Positions 1-7,085 of a DNA stretch of 13,339 nt are shown in pieces. This stretch comes from Planoprotostelium fungivorum. Lineage: Eukaryota > Evosea > Variosea > Cavosteliida > Cavosteliaceae. The position numbers and the translations under genes were made by a program. The notes beneath the pieces are model-generated. The model saw only the letters and a list, made by a program, of their open reading frames with translations, did no database searches and was not told the origin of the DNA. Numbering within the stretch: the stretch's first letter is position 1; every line of letters begins with the position of its first letter. Location of the stretch: assembly GCA_003024175.1 (NCBI GenBank), contig MDYQ01000402.1, positions 1-13,339 on the forward strand. Reading direction: 5' to 3'.

Positions 1-512
1 CACAGATCGCATGTCTCGCCGACAACTTCTTCAATTTGGGTGAACCTTCTGTCTGAGATCTGGTTGTGTGAACCACTTGGTGATGTATTCCACTGTGTTT
101 TGAGGTTTGTCAATCAGAATTCCCTCGTAGAATTTCTGCAAGAGTAAGCCAACCTCAGGGTGCTCTCGCAAGTATTGTTCGTTTTCAATTCGGATGTCGA
201 TCTGTTGCAGATGTGACTTTGAAGGTCGAAAATATCTATTCTCACCTTTTGTTTGTTTAAATTAACTTGCTGCTCAGGCGTGAGTGGTGACGGCATGGCT
301 GTCTGAGATGAAACCAAATTTGGAGACCCTCAAAATCGCGCCGTCGCGAAATTCACTGTAGTTTAGAACTTGTAGATCGAATTAAAATCGCAGATCGCCG
401 TCTAATTCGAGGGATCTCTAAGAGCTGTTGTCTCATCAACCGCTGACTGGTGCCGGTCACGTGACCAGGTCCTAAAAGCGGTCCCGGAGCTGCTTTTTTA
501 ACGAAACAGCTT
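1..512. other. No convincing gene; possible decayed LRR-type sequence
   Basis: Both strands carry only short overlapping ORFs without clear splice structure. On the plus strand bases 3-44 read as a leucine-rich-repeat-like piece (LADNFFNLGE), but it is isolated. The only clear structure is the palindrome at 455-466, listed separately. Confidence 0.3.
455..466. promoter_or_regulatory. 12-bp perfect palindrome with E-box core
   Basis: GGTCACGTGACC is its own reverse complement and contains the CACGTG E-box recognised by bHLH factors in many eukaryotes. Related palindromes lie at 3994-4001 (TCACGTGA) and 9693-9704 (CATCACGTGATG). It lies about 50 bp upstream of the weak plus-strand ORF at 513. 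A regulatory role is inferred; a chance palindrome is possible. Confidence 0.3.
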
Positions 513-1145
513 TTGCCATTACGAGCCCATAGTCTGGACGAATTTTCTGAGAATTCTCTCAGAACTATCGATGACATCGACAGATCTTGTACACACGAAT
601 CACACACACCCAGCTTAGTTCAGACGGTCAATCAACTCTTGTCTTCAAAGGGTGAGACATGTGGTGATCATCATTCGCATCTGATCGACGCAGGAGGACT
701 CTTCATCATGGCCAACGCCGTTCGCATCCGCAGCGTCTTGAACACACTGATCAGTGTGTTCACATCGAACAGTGGACGGAAACAGATCGCATCTCTGCTC
801 ATTCTACCCTCCGTGAATCTGCAGTGTAGCCATAGATCGTACATACAGATTTCACCAAATTGGAGTCGGGCGTTCAGAAGCACCTCAACTCGCCATCGTT
901 TCGCGCGGGAAAACGGTGGATCGAATCCCTGCCGGACCAACTGGGACAACAACCTCATCGAGAAGATCCCTCGTCAAATTGGGGACATTGGGGCCGAAGG
1001 GATCAGTGTGTTATCTTCTCTCCCTCTTCTATCTCTCTGTTGCATCATTGTGCGATTGGTGATGACCGGTGATCAAGATGACGACGATTACGGTGATTAT
1101 GTTGATCCTGATGTCGATGTTGATAAAGAAGAAGAGATGAATTGA
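513..1145 (+). CDS. Weak 210-codon ORF, possible decayed LRR protein
   Basis: I do not recognise this product and doubt that the ORF is a gene as read. Its last ~26 residues are very acidic (DDDD, then D/E-rich), preceded by a hydrophobic stretch with LPLLSLCCIIV. Two leucine-rich-repeat-like pieces lie in different frames: IESLPDQLGQ (about 917-949, second frame) and NNLIEKIPRQIGD (about 946-987, this frame). This suggests an LRR gene with a frame break or an unseen intron near 945. The opposite strand is also open over 671-958. No AATAAA follows the stop. Confidence 0.2.
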   Translation: MPLRAHSLDEFSENSLRTIDDIDRSCTHESHTPSLVQTVNQLLSSKGETCGDHHSHLIDAGGLFIMANAVRIRSVLNTLISVFTSNSGRKQIASLLILPSVNLQCSHRSYIQISPNWSRAFRSTSTRHRFARENGGSNPCRTNWDNNLIEKIPRQIGDIGAEGISVLSSLPLLSLCCIIVRLVMTGDQDDDDYGDYVDPDVDVDKEEEMN

Positions 1146-1156
1146 AATGGAACTAG

Positions 1157-1549
1157 GTGGTGGTACCATCTATGACAGAATATTATGGTTCTGTTGTGCC
1201 AACATTTGACATCACTGACAAATTGGAAAACTCAGAGAAAACTCAGGACATCGACAGATGGACAGATGAACACATCGACAGATGGACAGATGAACACATC
1301 GACAGATGGACAGATGAACACATCGACAGATTGTTCCACAATTGTTGCATTGCGTTCGCTCGCATTAGGTTTGAATCATACTTTAAGAACAAGAGTCTGC
1401 AGCTGTTGCACAAAGACTCACATAATGTGCCCTTATGCCTGCGTATGAGCAATCCTGCCTCTTCTGCACCTCACCTCACTCTACAATTACAAAGATGTGT
1501 ACTAGGGGAGCATGACAAAACTTATTTGGTTCAATTTGGCCCATTCTGA
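1157..1549 (+). CDS. Weak 130-codon ORF containing the 24-bp repeat
   Basis: Product not recognised. The ORF spans the tandem array at 1249-1330, giving the octapeptide DRWTDEHI three times and then DR. Because 24 is divisible by three, the array stays open in several frames on both strands, so ORF length here is weak evidence of coding. The rest has no motif I can name. It ends seven bases before the end of the convergent minus-strand gene. It may be real, but could simply be repeat-inflated intergenic sequence. Confidence 0.2.
   Translation: MVVPSMTEYYGSVVPTFDITDKLENSEKTQDIDRWTDEHIDRWTDEHIDRWTDEHIDRLFHNCCIAFARIRFESYFKNKSLQLLHKDSHNVPLCLRMSNPASSAPHLTLQLQRCVLGEHDKTYLVQFGPF
1249..1330. repeat. 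24-bp tandem repeat, 3.4 copies
   Basis: Units start at 1249, 1273, 1297 and 1321 (partial). The first three copies are identical in sequence (start CATCGACAGATGGACAGATG), and the array ends at CATCGACAGA. Perfect identity implies recent expansion. Confidence 0.95.
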
Positions 1550-1555
1550 AGGAAG

Positions 1556-2863
1556 TTATATGAAACACACTACGAAATTATAGCAATACAAGATTGACAT
1601 GTTTCTATAATATTTACAAACAAGACAGTAGACTATTACAAAAACTCTCATTGTCAATTTTGTGTTGAGCTTCTTCCAGAACAGATGATCTTTGTTGAAG
1701 AGAAGTTCAACACATTTCAGTCCAATCTTCCTGTGTTCTTCGGAAATACCTTGTGTTTGCAGAACTGCATTCAGATTCTCAGCTGTGAATTCACTGCTGT
1801 CTCTTGGGTGGGCAATAATGTTTCTTCCTCTTTTGATCTCCTTCATCCTTCGATCAACAGTTTTAGCAGGTAGTTTGAACTCGACTGAAAGAGCATGGTT
1901 GGGATCACGTTTAACACATTTCTTCCCTTATTTTGGTCAGTATGACATCATAAGACCAATCTCACAATCTTGTTCACAGCCCTGTGCAACTGCCAATTGA
2001 AAGTCACTCACCAGATCTCCCAAAAGAAGAGCATTCTGTTAAGTATTGGCCCATAACCATCAAGGAGGACTCACCTTCTGGTCTGAGATCAGTTTCTGGA
2101 CCAATTGCGTGCTCTTCTTGTGCTCAGCGTTCTCAGCTTTGAGATACTCAATATCCCTCTCGTGCTTGGCATTCGTCATCTTGTGCTCAGCGTTCTCAGC
2201 ATTGAGATTCTCAATATCCCTCTCGTGCTTGGCGTTCATCATCTTGTGCTCAGCGTTCTCGGCGTTGAGATTCTCAATATGCTTCTTGTGTTCTGCCTTG
2301 AAGTCCTGCATGTCCCTCTCGTGCTTGGCGTTCATCATCTTGTGCTCAGTGTTGAGATCCTGTATGTCCCTCTCGTGCTTGGCGTTGAGATCCTGTATGT
2401 CCCTCTCGCGTTCATCTTCTTGTGCTCGGTGTTGAGATCCTCGTACTTGGCGTTGAGATCCTCAATATGCTTCTTGTTTTCCGCCTTGAGGTCCCGCATG
2501 AGATTCTGAGTTTGCCTTGTGACCTCATCAAGAGAACTTGTGTATTTGCTGTTGGTTTGGTCCGTAGCCATCTGATTCGCTGCAAGATCCTCCTTGTGGA
2601 TTCTCTGCGCTTGTGCTAGAGCAGCTTTCCCTGTAGCGACCAGATCATCCACAGAGAGTGCTATCAAGATAAGCCGACAAGAATGCATCAACACTTGGCT
2701 TACATGAGATAACACCGTATCGCTCCCCCGTCTCTATGTTGCCCTCGAATTTGGAGAGTTTCACGACAGAATTTTGATCTGCCTTGTATCGTGAATTCAT
2801 GCGTTCCATATCCAACAATGATGATTTATGGATTGAGAGGATGATTGGCTGTGGTTGTTGCAT
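1556..2863 (-). CDS. Repeat-built coiled-coil protein with C-terminal HEPN-like motif
   Basis: This is a spliced gene of unknown function. The first good ATG is at 2863 (MQQPQPIILS). Three introns keep one frame: 2661-2703 (43 nt, GTAAGC..TAG), 2036-2074 (39 nt, GTGAGT..CAG) and 1927-1965 (39 nt, GTGAGA..AAG with CTGAC shortly before the acceptor). After a ~55-residue N-terminal region comes a long charged heptad-like segment built from 21-residue units (NAKHERDIENLNAENAEHKM), a typical coiled coil. The C-terminal exon, about 110 codons, contains RGRNIIAHP (about 1806-1839). This fits the R-x4-H signature of HEPN domains, many of which are RNases or RNA-binding modules; the HEPN call is an inference from this motif. 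The stop TAA is at 1556-1558. One frame break lies at about 2408 inside the repeats: either a 7-nt deletion relative to the other units, or a ~44-nt intron (GTACGA..GAG). Confidence 0.6.
2105..2450 (-). repeat. 63-bp and 33-bp coding tandem repeats
   Basis: Imperfect 63-bp units, each encoding 21 residues of the NAKHERD..ENAEHK type, run through the coiled-coil gene. Shorter 33-bp units (DLNAKHERDIQ) lie at about 2345-2410. Units differ by scattered substitutions, so the array is older than the identical 24-bp array at 1249. One unit near 2408 lacks seven bases present in the others. Confidence 0.85.
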
Positions 2864-3061
2864 GTTGATTGAACGTGATGCCAGGATCAATTTAAAAATT
2901 ACTCCTGCAGACGGTTGTAGACACCCACTTCGGCGAAAACGATTTTACTCTAGAATAAATGGACTTTTTCCGGAACGAGATCCGATCAACAGACAACATG
3001 ATGGAGTACCCCACCTAAGACGTGGCCTCCATCATCCCTGTATATCCCTCGTCTCCCATTG
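2864..3061. other. Intergenic, upstream of the coiled-coil gene
   Basis: No gene seen. This would be the promoter side of the minus-strand gene that starts at 2863. Read on the minus strand, an in-frame TAA closes the frame shortly before the chosen ATG, which supports that start. No clear TATA element. Confidence 0.3.
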
Positions 3062-3236
3062 AGTCTACAATAAACCACATCTCCCCAAAACACGATTCTC
3101 ATACTCTTCCATTTCCCATCCTCTTCCCATTGTTATCCTCTTCTCATTCCCCTCTACTTCCGACCCTCTCATCTCCCTCATCCTCTTGACCTCCCTCCCC
3201 CATCACATTATGACCACACTCCTTCTCACACCCTAG
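3062..3236. repeat. Pyrimidine-rich (C/T) low-complexity tract
   Basis: The plus strand is strongly C/T-rich, with many CTCTTCC, CTCATCTCCCTC and CCTCCCCC runs and few G. It lies directly upstream of the ORF at 3248. It may be a polypyrimidine promoter element or transcribed leader for that ORF, or simple low-complexity sequence. Confidence 0.7.
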
Positions 3237-3247
3237 AGAACGACAAC

Positions 3248-3973
3248 ATGAACAACCCATCTGGCAAGAAACGTAAATATGCCCCCCTCTGACTCGATCA
3301 TCACCCACCGTTTCGCCCATCGATTCATCACAACCACACAAGATGGCATTGAAGACACCATGGCAAAGTTCAGAGACTGTGGCTTCCCCACTACCATTCT
3401 TCCTCACATCACACTTTGCCTCGGCCAACAGATAGTAACATGTGTCTTCAAAGACGATGCTGCCTGGACCAGTGTTATACTCTCCCTTCCAAAGGACTAC
3501 TCACTCGTCACCAACATGATGATTCGCTACGCCACAATCAAAGATGCCACATCTTTTTACCGCATCACTCTGTGCACTACCCCTCGTGGAGGATCCTTCG
3601 CCACATACATGCCAATCAGATCCTTGCCTACTTCTCCAGCGTAGTTGACACCCATTGCTTCCTTGGCCGCATATCACCCAAAAATCAACATTACTTCACC
3701 CTCTTCACTCTCTCACTCTGGTCCTGGACTGTATTAGTTAAAGACTTCCGCACCATCCACACTGTCTTCACCAGCAATCGATCCAGCTCTGTCTCCTTCA
3801 CCGTCCTACACGATCTTTGCACCACATCTGATCCTACCATCTTCGCAGCCCAGCTAGATGCCTCTGAGCTTCGAAAGACCCCAGGCGGACTGCCCTCCGC
3901 CACATCACTAGGCTTGGGGCAAACTGCACTGTTGAGTTTAGAAAACATAAATAAAATCACGCCAAAGAGTTGA
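3248..3973 (+). pseudogene. Frame-broken ORF with basic N-terminus and RRM-like segment
   Basis: Three frame-matched pieces read as one protein. The first starts at ATG 3248 (MNNPSGKKRKYAP) and breaks at a run of six C (3282-3287). The second continues from 3279 to about 3600. The third runs from about 3605 to 3973. The third piece begins HANQILAYFSSVV..CFLGRISPKN..HYFTLFTL, whose spacing resembles the first half of an RRM fold (IxxYFSxxG, then strands); this is a weak match. Short introns do not explain the breaks, so I call it a pseudogene, or a gene with a homopolymer error at the C run. AATAAA at 3950-3955 lies inside the last codons. A basic N-terminus plus RRM-like part would suit a non-LTR ORF1 protein, but a host RNA-binding gene is equally possible. 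Confidence 0.4.
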
Positions 3974-4027
3974 GAGTTGGGAGTTGTTTATTGTCACGTG
4001 ATCGTGTGATTGCGAGGTGGGGTTAAC

Positions 4028-4547
4028 GACGAGAGACAGAAGAAACGCTAGCTCCTGACCATCTTGCTAAACTGAGAGGAAAAGGTTCGGGGGTAAGATC
4101 AATCAGAGGTGGAGGTGGAAAATCGGATCTTTCTGAAGTGAGCATCATGAGAATGGTGTCGTATCGTCACGATCTTCCCCGTCAAAGTCATCCCTGCTGC
4201 GAAATGTATCAGAATAGGTGAGCTACATCAAGATGATTCACCTGTCTCGGTGGAATGATTCGGTCACGTCCCAGCTGTCGTATGTTTAAGAGAGTTAAGA
4301 GAAATCTGGATCGGGCTCTGCTCAGGAAAGGCTAAAGACCCTGTCAATAAAAGATCTCATTGCCCCTAAGAGTCTTTGTGTCCATCAAGCGAGGAGTGTA
4401 GGTGCTCGTTCCATTGGTGGTTTGTTGAAGAATGAAGATGTTTGTTCTGCTGTGATGACCCAGGTCCTATCGACGTGGTCGGATGACGTAAGCCTAAGGA
4501 TATTTTGTGCTTCTATGTTGTTCTCAGAAGCCAATATTGCAATATAG
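4028..4547 (+). CDS. Exon-like segments of an unrecognised helical protein
   Basis: No long ATG-started ORF exists here, but three open segments look like exons. About 4028-4090 reads ETLAPDHLAKLRGKGSG and ends at a good donor (GTAAGA). 4153-4217 reads CRIVTIFPVKVIPAAKCIR and ends at GTGAGC. 4300-4544 is 81 codons (SAQERLKTLSIKDLIAP.., later GARSIGGLLKNEDVCSAV) and ends at TAG 4545-4547. The second and third join in phase across an 82-nt intron (4218-4299). The join between the first and second does not fit the phase I expected. The third segment alternates hydrophobic and polar residues like a HEAT/ARM-type helical protein, without a clear signature. No start codon is assigned. Confidence 0.35.
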
Positions 4548-4755
4548 ACCTAAACAGAACCACGTGTTTATGTGCGTGCGAAAGTGCGGATCTGTTGAGA
4601 TCCATATTGCAATTTTCGGTAGTGGCCTAACGGTTCGGTCTAAACAAAACACCTATATGGATCTAAACAGAACAGCACTATAAAATCGATATCAACATGC
4701 AAATCTGTTGGTGTTTATATTGCACTTTCGATTTAAACAGAAGTGCAATATAAAC
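4534..4755. repeat. Short-motif repeat cluster with hairpin
   Basis: The motif RRTCTAAACARAAC occurs at 4547-4560, 4637-4650, 4660-4673 and, in part, 4730-4742. ATATTGCA recurs in both orientations, including the 12-bp palindrome ATATTGCAATAT at 4534-4545. A perfect 15-bp inverted repeat lies at 4713-4727 and 4741-4755 around a 13-nt loop that contains one copy of the motif. No ORF explains it. It could be a binding-site array, a small inverted-repeat element or a structured transcript. Confidence 0.75.
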
Positions 4756-4988
4756 CCACACAACCACGTCTGACAGCGTGCGAACCCCTTCGAATTCTCA
4801 TGAGGAGAGATCATTCTCAAGCAACACAACGTGGACAACGTCAGCTTCTCGCTTTGACAACATCACTGAAGCAGACACGAGACCACATCAAACACTCAAC
4901 GACGGAACTCGGTTGCTCACGTTCTGGCTATCTATGTCAACACCTCTACAGACTTTCCCACCACGCAATCGATGTGCTTGGCATGGTC

Positions 4989-5657
4989 TCATTGCTTTGG
5001 ACATTCTACTCCACCCCATTCCGATGGTTCTGTACTACTCGAAGAGTTACTCAGCGTTTGATTCGTTTCAGTCGAACGCTGAAGGTGGTGAGCTTCTCAA
5101 GATTAGCATCACCACAAATCACATCACATCATCAACCCAAATTAACGGTCACGTAGATTAGACTTACCGTGTTGAGGACAACGAGCAGGGATGATGATCT
5201 GTGATTTTCCAACTCCCATATCATCGAGCCATTCTGGCAAATCACATCTGTAGACCTTCTTCCTCATTGCCCTTTTTTCGTCAGTGAACAAATCTCTGAG
5301 TGTTTTGATGATGGCTCTCAATCGGGGATCAAGACGTTGATAAATTCAAATTCAATCTTCCACACCTATTTTATATATTTATGCACTTTGCCCCAAGCCT
5401 ACTTGAAAAAGAGATCACCCTTGCCCTCAAGAGACATCGTGTATCCGCAGCCAGCATCAGAGCAGATACCTGGAGAAAAACCAGAAACACACACCCCAAC
5501 AGGCCACGTCAGACTCTTCCTCCACCCGAATGGATTCTGCAGAACTTTCCTCCAGGGTGATGGTTCCATCAAAATGTATGCAGAGTCCTTCCTCATCAAG
5601 AGATTTATTCAAGGGTTCGGAATAGCCGTCAGGAATGCTCGCGATGGATTTCGAAAT
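4989..5657 (-). CDS. Spliced gene of unknown function sharing a leader with the NTPase gene at 7038
   Basis: Read right to left. The segment starts with the shared block ISKSIASIPDGYSEPL (5657-5610) and continues openly with NKSLDEEGLCIHFDGTITLEESSAESI, an acidic stretch, to about 5500. A likely 38-nt intron follows, ending in a strong polypyrimidine acceptor (TTTTTCTCCAG). A second solid exon spans about 5320-5168 (LRAIIKTLRDLFTDEKRAM, then VYRCDLPEWLDDMGVGKSQI) and ends at a canonical GTAAGT donor. Intron 5167-5096 (72 nt, GCTAATC near the acceptor) leads to a Ser/Thr-rich tail and stop TGA 4989-4991. The join across about 5330-5400 is unresolved and AT-rich. No ATG lies in frame upstream of the leader, so a 5' exon is missing from the model. 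DDMGVGKS slightly resembles SNF2 motif I but has no supporting context. Confidence 0.45.
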
Positions 5658-5700
5658 GTAGTTTTTTCGATAAATTTACGCAGCTTCCGACATTTCGAAA
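5610..5700 (-). repeat. Left copy of outward-facing repeat encoding the shared leader
   Basis: Homologous to plus-strand 6985-7085. Bases 5610-5657 encode the same 16 residues as 7038-7085 with four nucleotide differences. Upstream similarity continues through AAAAAACTAC and a TTTCGAAATGT motif. The pair is in inverted orientation, about 1.3 kb apart. Confidence 0.9.
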
Positions 5701-5747
5701 TATATCATTAACGACGCGAGATCAATGACAATCTAACCAAATGATCC

Positions 5748-5753
5748 TTTATT
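5748..5753 (-). terminator. AATAAA polyadenylation signal abutting the stop
   Basis: AATAAA on the minus strand begins at the base after the TGA stop of the gene at 5754-6086, implying a very short 3' UTR. Confidence 0.5.
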
Positions 5754-6086
5754 TCACGGAGCAGGCTCTCCAGACTGCGACTCAGCCTCTGGCCCAAGTG
5801 AACTGCGCTCGTCTTCTTGGAAACATGCGATCATCTGGAGGCATCCAGGATGAACATGCGCTTGTCCCCATCTCCTTGGCCTTGACACAATCCTGCATGC
5901 CATCAGAACGTCATGCTGATCACCTCTCGGTACGTTCTGACTGGGCACTGATCTCCTCAAGCTCACCTATAGATGATGGAGACGGCAGCACGAGCTGCGT
6001 TGCTGTAATCATCCTTGGGTCCGACCGTATGTGATTGATTTATTATTCGTGTTTGTTCCTCTCACCTTTTTGAAGTTGTTGGCCAT
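5754..6086 (-). CDS. Small three-exon gene, function unknown
   Basis: A complete spliced model. The ATG at 6086 is in a good context (AACAATGGCC). Exon 1 (6086-6066) encodes MANNFKK. Intron 6065-6014 (52 nt) runs from GTGAGA to AAG. Exon 2 (6013-5967) encodes DDYSNAARAAVSIIY plus part of a codon. Intron 5966-5926 (41 nt) runs from GTGAGC to GAG. Exon 3 (5925-5754) stays open through GDQHDVLMACRIVSR and an acidic tail ending GEPAP. The stop TGA (5756-5754) is followed directly by AATAAA (5753-5748). The predicted protein is about 80 residues, with a His/Cys-containing middle and no motif I can name. It sits between the two outward-facing leader genes and shares the strand of the left one. Phase agreement at both junctions and the adjoining poly(A) signal support it. 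Confidence 0.5.
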
Positions 6087-6164
6087 TGTTCAGCCAAGCA
6101 GCCTCTTACTCCTTGGAGGAAACCAAAATGCACCAGGTGTCAATCTTGGATCCGTGAGAGTGCA

Positions 6165-6831
6165 TTGAATCTATCGTCTCTTTGCTGGCCAAGACAGATT
6201 GTGACGAAGGGAAGACCCCTGCGCCACGCATCAAGTGCTGAATTGAACCTCCAGTGTTTGCGAACCGTTGATCTACACCTATTAATAGAAGAGAATAAAG
6301 TTATTTTTATCCGATCAACAACATTGACGATACAAACAAGCATCACATCCCAAACAGCGGTGAGCTCAATTAACTCATCAATACACACCTTGAGTTCCTC
6401 TTTGAACCGTTGGCTAACAATACGTAGGAATCTTCGAAGTGGAAAGCCCTCTCGGTTACAGGTGAGGACCCCCACATTGTGTATCATCTCGCGTGATTTG
6501 GGTTTGTTGATTAGACGCCCTCATTGTTGATAATGTCATAATCTGATGAATCGCTTTTGACATGCGCAGGTTGATATAATATTCAGCGAGAGCACCTGAA
6601 TCAACTGAAAGGTGAGAACGGAGTCTGTCATTCACATGCAACAGACAGCTCACCGACTTCATCTCAGGTTGACAGTGGCATCAACAGTATTATATCGCAG
6701 TACAGACAAGTGAGTCATGTGAGCAGGATTGATGCAATGATGTTGCTGATTCAACTCTGATTATTTCCGATTAGATCATCCTCTACCGTTGGCTGACAAC
6801 TGTTGGGACGGCAGCATCCAATACCTATTGA
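6165..6831 (+). CDS. Uncertain spliced gene with an internal duplication
   Basis: The plus strand is open from 6165 to about 6465, reading SSINSSIHTLSSSLNRWLTI near its end, then meets a strong donor (CAG/GTGAGG at 6465). A second segment reads VDSGINSIISQYRQ (about 6672-6713), flanked by CTCAG and GTGAGT. After a likely 65-nt intron it continues ILYRWLTTVG and stops at TGA 6829-6831. The two segments look like a duplicated module (V-x-S..INS-x-I..RWLT). AATAAA overlaps the stop. Exon joins between about 6466 and 6670 do not all agree in phase. The minus strand is also open over 6140-6487 and 6456-6662 with its own splice-like signals, so strand choice is not secure. Confidence 0.3.
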
Positions 6832-6836
6832 ATAAA
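6831..6836 (+). terminator. AATAAA polyadenylation signal overlapping a stop codon
   Basis: The sequence TGAATAAATAATAA puts AATAAA across the last base of the TGA stop of the uncertain plus-strand gene. It resembles the arrangement at 5748-5756. Confidence 0.4.
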
Positions 6837-6893
6837 TAATAAGACTGCCCTGTTATTCATCTGTATGCACGCGTCTCCTTTCAAACTGCGTAT

Positions 6894-7045
6894 ACATTTC
6901 GAACCCTGATTGTGTAATTTTTGACAACAATTCGAAATGTTAGTTGCATCATCAGCTATTTCAATTTGCAAGAACGGCTAAATAGACATGGATTTTGAAA
7001 TGTTTATCAATAGCAAGTGATAAATTGAAAAAACTACATTTCGAA
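6894..7045. promoter_or_regulatory. ACATTTCGAA motif cluster upstream of the NTPase gene
   Basis: ACATTTCGAA occurs at 6894-6903 and 7036-7045, its reverse complement at 6931-6940, and a one-mismatch reverse copy near 6993. The first two form a perfect 10-bp inverted repeat with a 27-nt spacer. The same motif occurs in both orientations beside the left leader copy (5650-5659 and 5690-5699). The 7036 copy overlaps the first codons of the leader. A promoter or transposon-end role is inferred. Confidence 0.4.
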
Positions 7046-7085
7046 ATCCATTGCAAGCATTCCTGATGGTTATTCCGAACCCTTG
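6985..7085 (+). repeat. Right copy of outward-facing repeat encoding the shared leader
   Basis: Partner of 5610-5700 on the opposite strand. The last 48 bp encode ISKSIASIPDGYSEPL; the upstream part is more diverged and contains in-frame stops in both copies. Confidence 0.9.

Noticed and set aside
1249-1330. CRISPR-like array
   Set aside because: Head-to-tail units with no spacers, in a eukaryotic context; a simple tandem repeat.
1955-2010. A 30-nt intron inside the stretch VSDFQLAVAQ of the coiled-coil gene
   Set aside because: The stretch is open, in frame and protein-like; the 39-nt intron at 1927-1965 alone removes the stops.
4743-5161. Two long overlapping plus-strand ORFs
   Set aside because: They oppose the minus-strand gene at 4989-5657, which has a canonical GTAAGT donor here; two overlapping frames of equal length suggest composition-driven ORFs.
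5168-5330. SNF2-type helicase motif I (DDMGVGKS)
   Set aside because: No other helicase motif nearby, and it is not a proper GxxxxGK[ST] P-loop.
6140-6662. Minus-strand gene over the same region as 6165-6831
   Set aside because: Also open, with splice-like signals, but lacks the internal duplication and the terminal AATAAA of the plus reading; kept only as an alternative.
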